A stretch of 7,738 nt of DNA from Acidobacteriota bacterium (GTDB taxonomy: Bacteria; Acidobacteriota; UBA4820; DSQY01). The stretch is taken from assembly GCA_021814085.1 (NCBI GenBank), contig JAKAJA010000075.1, forward strand, positions 1 through 7,738, written 5' to 3'. A model generated the notes under the pieces. That model made no database searches. It was not told where the DNA came from and saw nothing but the letters and a program-made list of their open reading frames with translations. The position numbers were made by a program, and so were the translations under genes. The first letter of the stretch is position 1. Every line of letters begins with the position of its first letter. Positions 1-5,279 of the stretch are shown piece after piece.

Positions 1-389
1 ATCCCTCGCTTCCTCGCCAGAGGCTCTGGCCACGGGAAGGCTCTCGGCGCGTTGCTCCCTGGGCCGGAGCAGGTTCGAGGAGGCCCGAGGCAGGCGTGCT
101 GGAGGGCACGTGGCCGAGGGCCGACATGGAAGATGCCCGGCCCAGGGGCAACCCGGAGGGACGCCGCGGCCTGGGCGCACGGCGGCGTCGCGGCTCGTCG
201 CTGATGCCCCCCGCATCGTCCTCCTCGCCGCTCCTTGCCGTGCATCCCAGGGCGCAGGCGTCGCGCCAGAGATCTTCCCGCGGTCAGAGCCTTTCATCCC
301 GGCCAGCCTCCGTCGCGACCATATCCTATTTTACGGATAGGCCCTTAATGGGTTGGACCGGAGGCTCGGTGGTCGGTTCCCTTGCCATG
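1..389. other. Left-edge region with no supported gene
   Basis: I see no protein family, tRNA or known structured RNA here. Several frames on both strands are open, as expected for very GC-rich DNA, but their translations are Arg/Pro/Ser/Ala-rich and unlike the neighbouring proteins. The one distinctive spot is an AT-rich island at about 321-341 with overlapping small inverted repeats. Reading leftward on the minus strand from it there is a TAAAAT hexamer (333-328), a GGAGG (311-307) and an ATG (297-295) that opens a frame to the window edge. That layout could be the start of a gene lying mostly outside the window, but the encoded residues give no support, so I do not call it. Confidence 0.5.
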
Positions 390-423
390 AAAAGCAGGAG
401 GGCGGGGATGTCTCCCCGCCCTC
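390..423 (-). terminator. Intrinsic terminator after hppA
   Basis: Read on the minus strand, an 11-bp perfect GC-rich stem (arms 413-423 and 398-408) closes a 4-base loop (409-412). Four bases later comes a run of four T (the plus-strand AAAA at 390-393). It lies about 55 bases past the hppA stop codon, in the right orientation to end that transcript. On the plus strand no T-run follows the stem, so it looks one-directional. The U-tract is short, so efficiency is uncertain. Confidence 0.75.
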
Positions 424-445
424 TGAGTGTCTTGATTGTGTCCTT

Positions 446-473
446 CCTGCTCCCTGCTCCCTGCTCCCCGCTC
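446..473. repeat. 7-bp tandem repeat (CCTGCTC), four copies
   Basis: Three exact CCTGCTC units and a fourth with one change (CCCGCTC) sit head to tail just after the hppA stop codon and before its terminator. On the hppA transcript they read as a purine-rich GAGCAGG series. They are non-coding, and I see no evidence of function; slippage during replication is the simplest origin. Confidence 0.85.
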
Positions 474-477
474 CCGG

Positions 478-2730
478 CTAGATGAACAGGGGCGCGAGGA
501 CCAGGGTGATGGTGGAAAGGAGCTTGATGAGCACGTGGAGCGACGGCCCAGCGGTGTCCTTGAAGGGGTCACCCACGGTGTCGCCCACCACGGCCGCGCC
601 GTGGGTCGGGTTCTTGACCTTGTTGCCGTCCTTGTCCGTGAGGTATTTGCCGCCGTGGGCGCCCATCTCGATGTACTTCTTGGCGTTATCCCATGCGCCG
701 CCGCCGTTGTTGAGGAAGAGGGCGGTCAGGATACCCACGATGGTCGCCACCATCAGGAATCCGGCGACCGATTCGGCGGCGATGAGCGGGTCCGCCTCCG
801 AGGCGAAGGCATACTTGAAGATCAGGCCCACGGCGATGGGCGTGGCCACCACCAGGATGCCGGGGGCCACCATCTTGCGCAGCGCCGACTTGGTCACGAT
901 GTCCACGCAGGCGCCGTAGTCCGGCTTGAAGTCCTTCGGGAACTGGATCATGTCGTTGACCCGGGGCAGCTTGGCGTACTGGCGCCGCACCTCGGCGATG
1001 ATCGCCTGGGCCGCCGAGCCCACGGCGCGGATGGCCATGGCCGAGAACAGGAACACGAGCGCCGCCCCGAGCAGGCCGCCCACGAACACCACGGGATTGG
1101 CCAGGTTCACGGTCATCAGGGGCTTGCCCGCGTACTGCCCCACTTCGTCCATGTAGGCCTGGAACAGCAGAAACGCGGCGAGGCCCGCGGAGCCGATGGC
1201 GTACCCCTTGGTCAGGGCCTTGGTCGTGTTGCCCACGGCGTCCAGGCGGTCCGTCTTCTTGCGGATCTCCTCGGGCTGCTCGGACATCTCCACGATGCCC
1301 CCCGCGTTGTCCGTGATGGGGCCGAAGGTGTCCATGGCCAGAATGTAGGCCGCCGTGGCCAGCATCCCCATGGTGGCCACCGCCGTGCCGAAGAGACCGC
1401 CGTTGATGTTGCTTCCGGCGGGGAAGGCGGCCATGCCCACGTAGTAGGAGCCCAGGAGGGCGGCGGACATGGTGAGGGCGGGCATCCAGACGCACTCGAA
1501 CCCCACCCCGATGCCGGCGATGATGTTCGTGGCCGGGCCGGTCTTGGACGCCTCGGCTATGGACTGCACGGGCCGGAACTTGTACTCCGTGTAGTACTGG
1601 GTGATGTACACGAAGGCCACCGACGTCAGCACCCCCAGGATGCCGCAGATGAAGTAGTGCCACCAGGCGTCGGGCGCCTTCTCCGTGTAGAGCAGCCACC
1701 GGGTGGCTCCTCCGAAGGCCGCCATGGCCAGGATCGCCGTCACGTAGTAGCCCCGGTTCAGGGCCTGCATGGGGTCCATCTTCTCTTCCTTGTCCATGTG
1801 GACCCACATAATGCCGACGATGGACGCGATGATCCCGAAGGCGCGCGCCACGAGGGGGAACATCATGACCCCCACGATGCCCATGGAGAAGCCCATGCTG
1901 GCCTTGTCGGCGGCTAAAGCCAGGGAGCCCGCCAGGATCATGGCGCCGATGTTCTCGGCGGCGGTGGATTCGAAGAGGTCCGCTCCGCGGCCAGCGCAGT
2001 CGCCCACGTTGTCGCCCACCAGGTCCGCGATGACCGCGGGGTTCCGGGGGTCGTCCTCGGGGATGCCCGCTTCAACCTTCCCCACCAGGTCGGCGCCCAC
2101 GTCCGCCGCCTTGGTGTAGATCCCGCCGCCCAGCTGGGCGAAGAGGGCCACGAAGGATGCCCCGAATCCGTACCCCACGATGAGCAGCGGAATCTTGGTC
2201 TCCTCCACGCCGCCCACGGCGCTCACGAGGCCGAAAAGCCCCGCCACGCCCAGGAGGGACATGGCCACCACCAGCAGGCCCGACACGGCGCCGCCGCGCA
2301 AGGCGATGCGCAGCGCGTCGTTGAGGCTGGTGAGGGCCGCCGTCGCCGTCCGGATGTTGGACCGGATGGACACCCACATCCCCACGTAACCGGCGAACAC
2401 CGAGCACAGGGCGCCCAGCACGAAGGACAGGGTGATCCACGTGGCCAGCTGCATCGAGCTGCCAACCGGATCGAATGGGCGGTGGCTTCGCACGAAGCCG
2501 TACCCCACGAAGAGTATGGCCGCCACGAGCACCGCGAGCATGAGAATCGTGCGGTTCTGCCTCCGCAGAAACGCCTCCGCCCCCTCCTTGATGGCGTCGG
2601 AGATGGCGCGCATCTTCTCCGACCCCGTGCTCTTCCCCATCACCCACCGCGCCAGGTACCCCGCGAAGGCCAAGCCCAAAACGCTAATCCCCAGTACAAG
2701 TGCGATCAACAACCCAGAACCTTGCATCAT
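478..2730 (-). CDS. hppA: Membrane-bound proton-pumping pyrophosphatase (K+-independent type)
   Basis: The enzyme hydrolyses cytoplasmic pyrophosphate and pumps protons across the inner membrane. The product is 750 aa, typical for the family, and hydrophobic throughout, consistent with the usual 16 membrane helices. Family motifs are clear: the substrate/Mg loop at about 212-255 with Asp214, Lys218, Asp226/227, Asp236, Asp240 and Asp244; DNAGG at 474-478; NNGGGAWDNAKKYIE at 674-688; and GDTVGDPFKDTAGPS at 716-730. GNTTKALTKG at 500-509 has Lys504 and Thr507, the pair that marks K+-independent enzymes; K+-dependent ones have Ala and Gly/Ala there. I chose the ATG at 2730 because GGGAGG lies 6 bases upstream; the adjacent ATG at 2727 is equally usable. 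The frame stays open upstream to 2856, but that stretch is not family-like. Proton rather than sodium specificity is inferred from the subfamily. It is probably transcribed alone. Confidence 0.97.
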   Translation of the reverse strand: MMQGSGLLIALVLGISVLGLAFAGYLARWVMGKSTGSEKMRAISDAIKEGAEAFLRRQNRTILMLAVLVAAILFVGYGFVRSHRPFDPVGSSMQLATWITLSFVLGALCSVFAGYVGMWVSIRSNIRTATAALTSLNDALRIALRGGAVSGLLVVAMSLLGVAGLFGLVSAVGGVEETKIPLLIVGYGFGASFVALFAQLGGGIYTKAADVGADLVGKVEAGIPEDDPRNPAVIADLVGDNVGDCAGRGADLFESTAAENIGAMILAGSLALAADKASMGFSMGIVGVMMFPLVARAFGIIASIVGIMWVHMDKEEKMDPMQALNRGYYVTAILAMAAFGGATRWLLYTEKAPDAWWHYFICGILGVLTSVAFVYITQYYTEYKFRPVQSIAEASKTGPATNIIAGIGVGFECVWMPALTMSAALLGSYYVGMAAFPAGSNINGGLFGTAVATMGMLATAAYILAMDTFGPITDNAGGIVEMSEQPEEIRKKTDRLDAVGNTTKALTKGYAIGSAGLAAFLLFQAYMDEVGQYAGKPLMTVNLANPVVFVGGLLGAALVFLFSAMAIRAVGSAAQAIIAEVRRQYAKLPRVNDMIQFPKDFKPDYGACVDIVTKSALRKMVAPGILVVATPIAVGLIFKYAFASEADPLIAAESVAGFLMVATIVGILTALFLNNGGGAWDNAKKYIEMGAHGGKYLTDKDGNKVKNPTHGAAVVGDTVGDPFKDTAGPSLHVLIKLLSTITLVLAPLFI

Positions 2731-2734
2731 CGAT

Positions 2735-2742
2735 CTCCTCCC
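2735..2742 (-). promoter_or_regulatory. hppA ribosome binding site
   Basis: Minus-strand GGGAGGAG ends 4 bases before the ATG at 2730 and 7 bases before the second ATG at 2727. Its two overlapping GGAG cores could serve either start. It rules out the 42-residue upstream extension of the frame, which has no comparable site. Confidence 0.75.
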
Positions 2743-2770
2743 GTCAGAAGGTGCCCGTTCCAAAGCGCAA

Positions 2771-2794
2771 GGGAGGGCTTGCAAAAGTCCTCCC
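2771..2794. repeat. Stem-loop in the hppA leader
   Basis: Arms 2771-2780 and 2785-2794 enclose a 4-base loop. Read on the plus strand, all ten positions pair (one as G-U) around a GCAA tetraloop. Read on the minus strand, the sense of hppA, one A-C mismatch appears and the loop is TTGC. The left arm begins with GGGAGGGCT, which recurs exactly as the arm of the hairpin at 2874-2895. It lies about 41 bases upstream of the hppA start. Function unknown. Confidence 0.6.
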
Positions 2795-2844
2795 CCGGGT
2801 GAAAAGTCAGGATGATGGTGCCTGCCCCGTCGGGCGGCAGAAAA

Positions 2845-2853
2845 ACTGTAGCA
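2845..2853 (-). promoter_or_regulatory. Candidate hppA promoter (extended -10)
   Basis: On the minus strand, TGC followed by TACAGT resembles an extended -10 element (TGn-TAnnnT). I find no convincing -35 box 16-18 bases upstream. It sits just downstream of the exb-operon terminator hairpin and would give a leader of about 110 bases that starts near a small GC-rich inverted repeat (about 2821-2840). This is a weak prediction; its support is mainly location. Confidence 0.3.
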
Positions 2854-2861
2854 CAAATGGG

Positions 2862-2895
2862 CGGAAAGAGCGAGGGAGGGCTCGATAGCCCTCCC
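2862..2895 (-). terminator. Probable terminator of the TonB operon
   Basis: A 9-bp perfect stem (arms 2874-2882 and 2887-2895) with a 4-base loop lies about 45 bases after the last exbD stop codon. On the minus strand it is followed by CGCTCTTTCC, a weak and interrupted T-tract. The position, between the exb operon and the separate hppA unit, suits a terminator, but the poor U-run means read-through into hppA is possible. Confidence 0.55.
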
Positions 2896-2940
2896 ATCTG
2901 ATGACGTCCAGAGAATCCCCCGCGGGGAAGAACAGTGCCT

Positions 2941-3342
2941 CTAGTTCAGAACGAAGCCGATCGTCTCGACCCTGCCCGGGCCCCGGGCCACGTCCAGCGC
3001 CTTCACGACCATATCGTACGTCGCCTTGTCCTCGGCATCGACGAAAAGGATCTTGTCGGCGCGCGTCGCGTAGATGGCTCCGAGTTTCTCGCCCAAGTCG
3101 GCCATGGTCACCGGCTGCTTGTTGATGGCCATGTTCCCGTTGGCGTCGATCTGGAGGACGATGGCCGTGCTCGGCGCGCTGCTCGTCGTCTCGGCCTTCT
3201 GCGGGACCTGCGTGGAGAAGCCCTTCTGCAGGATGGGCGTGATGACCATGAAGATGATCAGGAGCACCAGCAGGACGTCCACCAAGGGCGTGATGTTGAT
3301 GTCCGATTTGGGCCCGCCTCCACTGCCTACACTCATACTCAT
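2941..3342 (-). CDS. exbD: ExbD/TolR-family proton-motor subunit (133 aa)
   Basis: This is a subunit of the inner-membrane motor that powers TonB. It has a short cytoplasmic N-terminus rich in Gly/Ser, one membrane helix at about 19-37 (TPLVDVLLVLLIIFMV) and a periplasmic domain from about 43 to the end. Asp22 at the start of the helix corresponds to the essential proton-carrying Asp of ExbD (Asp25 in E. coli). The length is normal for the family. The start at 3342 has GAGGAGG 6 bases upstream, directly after the stop of the preceding exbD (14-base gap), so the two are translationally close. It is the last gene of the operon and a paralogue of its neighbour: both share the DIN(I/V)TP entry and an almost identical helix, but their periplasmic parts differ. 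TolR is the alternative label; the tonB neighbour favours ExbD. Confidence 0.95.
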   Translation of the reverse strand: MSMSVGSGGGPKSDINITPLVDVLLVLLIIFMVITPILQKGFSTQVPQKAETTSSAPSTAIVLQIDANGNMAINKQPVTMADLGEKLGAIYATRADKILFVDAEDKATYDMVVKALDVARGPGRVETIGFVLN

Positions 3343-3356
3343 GACAGGCCTCCTCG

Positions 3357-3830
3357 CTACTTCTTGCCCGAGATGGCACCCGCGGCGTTGCCCGCCACGA
3401 CGTTGCCCTTCTCGTCCACGTGCTGGGCCACCAGCCCGACGTTCTTGAAGCCCACCGACTGGATGACCTTCAGGACGTTCTTCACATCCACGAACTGCAC
3501 GCGCTTGTCCCCCTTGATGTAGATGGCCTTACCGGGGTTGCGCTGGTAGGCCTCTTGCAAGTCGTCGTGCAGCACGTCCGAGGGGACCCATTTCTCGCCG
3601 TAGTAGACCTTCACCCCATCCGCGTTGGACTGGACGGTGATGTAGATGTTGGACTCCTTCTCGTCCTGCGTCTCGGGGTTGCGCACGGTGGGCAGTTGGA
3701 CGGGCACGCCCTTCTGCAGCAGGGGTGTGACCACCATGAAGATGATCAGCAGGACCAGGCAGACGTCGCAGAAAGGGGTGACATTGATGTCATTCTTCAA
3801 CCCCCCGCTACCGCCTACAGCCATACCCAT
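3357..3830 (-). CDS. exbD: ExbD/TolR-family proton-motor subunit (157 aa)
   Basis: This is the second, upstream ExbD of the operon. It has a Gly-rich N-terminus, a membrane helix at about 19-37 (TPFCDVCLVLLIIFMV), a periplasmic domain from about 43, and a C-terminal tail rich in Gly, Ala and Val after about residue 138 that the 133-aa paralogue lacks. Asp22 is the expected proton carrier. Unusually, it is flanked by Cys21 and Cys24. The start at 3830 is supported by a full AGGAGGT 4 bases upstream; Met3 is a poorer alternative. It follows exbB by 15 bases. Tandem non-identical exbD genes are known from other TonB operons, for example exbD1/exbD2 of Xanthomonas campestris, where the second copy is dispensable for iron uptake. 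Confidence 0.95.
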   Translation of the reverse strand: MGMAVGGSGGLKNDINVTPFCDVCLVLLIIFMVVTPLLQKGVPVQLPTVRNPETQDEKESNIYITVQSNADGVKVYYGEKWVPSDVLHDDLQEAYQRNPGKAIYIKGDKRVQFVDVKNVLKVIQSVGFKNVGLVAQHVDEKGNVVAGNAAGAISGKK

Positions 3831-3845
3831 TGTGACCTCCTGAGG

Positions 3846-4514
3846 TTACTTTTCCTCGATGCCCGTCGTCTTGATGAAGTGGTCGATGAGCTCCGAGGAA
3901 GCGTTGGCCATCTCAACATCCAGCAGGTCGATCTTGTTCTGGAAGTAGTTGTAGAACCAGACCGCGGGAATGGCCACGAAAAGGCCGAAAGCCGTCGTCA
4001 CGAGGGCCTCGGCGATACCGCCGGCCACGGCGCCGATGCCGCCCGACCCGGTGGTGGCCATGCCCTTGAACGCGTTGATGATGCCGACGACCGTTCCGAA
4101 CAGACCCACGAAGGGGGCCGTGGCGCCGATGGTGGCCAGGGAGCCCATGCCCTTCTTCATCTCGGCGTTGGTCTTGGCGGTGGCGCGCTCGATGGCCCGC
4201 TTGGCGGCCGCGATCACGTTGTAACCGCCCGTGGAGTCGGCCTTGAACTCGAGCAGGCCGGCGGAGAAGACCTTGGCGAGGTGGCTGCTCTTGTACTGCT
4301 TGGCCAGGTTGATGCAGTCGTCAAGCTTGTTCTGCTTGAGGAGGTTGCCTACCTTCGTCACGAAGAGAAGGGACTGCTTCTTGGCCGCCCGGAACAGCAG
4401 GAAGCGGTCGATGAAGACCCAGATGGACAAGAGGGACATAAACAGCAGCCCAATTGTGACGGTCCGGGCCAAGAAACCCATCGAACTCCAAAGTCCCTGG
4501 ATGGAAAGATCCAT
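3846..4514 (-). CDS. exbB: ExbB/TolQ/MotA-family proton channel
   Basis: ExbB forms the pentameric inner-membrane channel that houses ExbD and energises TonB. The 222-aa product has a first membrane helix at about 16-40, a cytoplasmic loop with Lys/Gln-rich helices (42-120), and two further helices at about 125-150 and 160-190. The family signature is strong: GATAPFVGLFGTVVGIINAF at 130-149 and EALVTTAFGLFVAIPAV at 169-185. Thr141 and Thr174 align with the pore threonines Thr148 and Thr181 of E. coli ExbB, with the same 33-residue spacing. The ATG at 4514 has AAAGGAGT upstream, with 7 bases between AAGGAG and the start codon. The gene lies 33 bases after tonB and 15 before the first exbD. TolQ is the main alternative; the adjacent tonB and absence of tolA/tolB/pal favour ExbB. 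Confidence 0.96.
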   Translation of the reverse strand: MDLSIQGLWSSMGFLARTVTIGLLFMSLLSIWVFIDRFLLFRAAKKQSLLFVTKVGNLLKQNKLDDCINLAKQYKSSHLAKVFSAGLLEFKADSTGGYNVIAAAKRAIERATAKTNAEMKKGMGSLATIGATAPFVGLFGTVVGIINAFKGMATTGSGGIGAVAGGIAEALVTTAFGLFVAIPAVWFYNYFQNKIDLLDVEMANASSELIDHFIKTTGIEEK

Positions 4515-4547
4515 TGCTCAACTCCTTTCTGAACAGTTCAAGAGCAC

Positions 4548-5267
4548 TCAGTGCTGCGCGGTGAAGTTAAAGTTAAGAATCCAAAAGACCGAGACGGTTT
4601 GGCCCGCTTCCGTAGTCGGCGGCGAGAACCTGAACTTCTTGGCTGCCTCGAGGGCCGCCTGGTTGAAAATGGGGTTCGCGGACTGGAGGATGCGTGCGTT
4701 TTCCACTTCTCCGCGCTCGTTGATGATGATCTCGACGGTGACCCTGCCCGAGAGCCCCATGGCCTGCGCCGCTGGAGGGTAGACGGGCATGGCCCTGGAG
4801 ATTTCCTTGGGCGGACGGATCGAACCCATGGGGAGGATCCGCCGGTCCGCCTGACCCGTGGCGCCACCGATGACGCCGCCGAGGACGCCGCCTTCGACGC
4901 CGCCTTCAACGCCGCCCTCTACGCCGCCCTCGCCGCCTCCCGAATTGAGGTTGTTCATGGGGATGATCTTGTCGGGGACCACGGTGGGGGCCACGAGCTT
5001 GTTCGGGTCCATGGGCGCGGGCGCCGTAACGGTCTTGGCCGGCGGTGCCTTGGGCGGTGGCGGTGGTGGCGGTGGCGGCGGCGGCGGGGCCGCCGTGAAG
5101 AAGGAGACGATGATGGGTGGCGGATCGAGGTTCTCCACCGCGTAGATGTTGTAGACGATCAGCGACCCGATGAGGATCACGTGGATCGCCACCGCGATGG
5201 GGAACGTGGCCATCTTCCTCAGCGTCGGCTTTTCTTTCTTTGTTTCGACCAACGAGTCTTCAAACAT
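4548..5267 (-). CDS. tonB: TonB energy transducer with poly-Pro and Gly-Val linker
   Basis: TonB links the ExbB/ExbD motor to outer-membrane transporters. The 239-aa product has a basic cytoplasmic N-terminus, one membrane helix at about 21-43, then twelve consecutive prolines (61-72), a Pro/Ala stretch to about 104, a tetrapeptide repeat of (E/L/I)GGV at 113-135, and a TonB C-terminal domain at about 150-236. In the latter, PVYPPAAQAMGLSGRV (161-176), NERGEV and AALEAAKKFRFSP are typical. His29 in the helix matches the essential His20 of E. coli TonB, but the Ser four residues before it (Ser16 in E. coli) is Ala25 here. The start at 5267 has only a weak GGGGTG upstream. It lies 12 bases after the TPR gene, so translation may depend on coupling. 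The linker is short for spanning a periplasm unless the repeat is extended. Confidence 0.95.
   Translation of the reverse strand: MFEDSLVETKKEKPTLRKMATFPIAVAIHVILIGSLIVYNIYAVENLDPPPIIVSFFTAAPPPPPPPPPPPPKAPPAKTVTAPAPMDPNKLVAPTVVPDKIIPMNNLNSGGGEGGVEGGVEGGVEGGVLGGVIGGATGQADRRILPMGSIRPPKEISRAMPVYPPAAQAMGLSGRVTVEIIINERGEVENARILQSANPIFNQAALEAAKKFRFSPPTTEAGQTVSVFWILNFNFTAQH
4863..4931 (-). repeat. 12-bp coding repeat in tonB
   Basis: ACGCCGCC recurs on the plus strand at 4873, 4885, 4897, 4909 and 4921, exactly every 12 bases. The third and flanking bases vary, but the unit always encodes x-Gly-Gly-Val (Glu four times, then Leu and Ile). The frame is preserved, so copy number can change without breaking the protein. 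It forms part of the periplasmic linker of TonB. Confidence 0.85.
5052..5087 (-). repeat. Poly-proline tract in tonB
   Basis: Twelve consecutive proline codons encode residues 61-72, just after the membrane helix. The codons are a mix of CCG, CCA and one CCC, so the tract is not a pure trinucleotide run and is probably held by selection on the protein. Such tracts stiffen TonB linkers, and their translation normally needs EF-P. Confidence 0.85.
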
Positions 5268-5279
5268 TAGGGCACCCCG

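Noticed and set aside
72..78. GGTTCGA resembling a tRNA T-loop
   Set aside because: The flanking bases cannot form the 5-bp T stem, and no acceptor or anticodon arm surrounds it.
2..322. Minus-strand frame from ATG at 322 with an in-frame TGA at 286-284, read as a possible selenoprotein
   Set aside because: The short hairpin about 16 bases after the TGA is unremarkable, no cysteine is paired with the TGA as in usual Sec motifs, no family is recognised, and the ATG lacks a properly spaced ribosome site.
436..1917. 493-codon plus-strand frame opposite hppA
   Set aside because: The translation is His/Gly/Arg/Val-rich with no family motif, while the opposite strand encodes an unmistakable pyrophosphatase. 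It is an antisense shadow of GC-rich codons.
2821..2840. GC-rich inverted repeat next to a run of five A, read as a terminator
   Set aside because: For minus-strand transcripts the T-run comes before the stem, and on the plus strand the stem is followed by A, so neither direction gives a terminator.
2731..2856. 42-residue N-terminal extension of HppA
   Set aside because: It is not family-like, has no good ribosome site, and runs through the leader hairpin; GGGAGG supports 2730.
3420..4532. 370-codon plus-strand frame opposite exbD and exbB
   Set aside because: It spans two real minus-strand genes and their gap; composition is His/Gly/Val/Asp-rich and motif-free.
4551..5270. 239-codon plus-strand frame mirroring tonB
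   Set aside because: It matches tonB almost end to end in antisense and is Arg/Gly/Asp-rich; tonB has clear domains and operon context.
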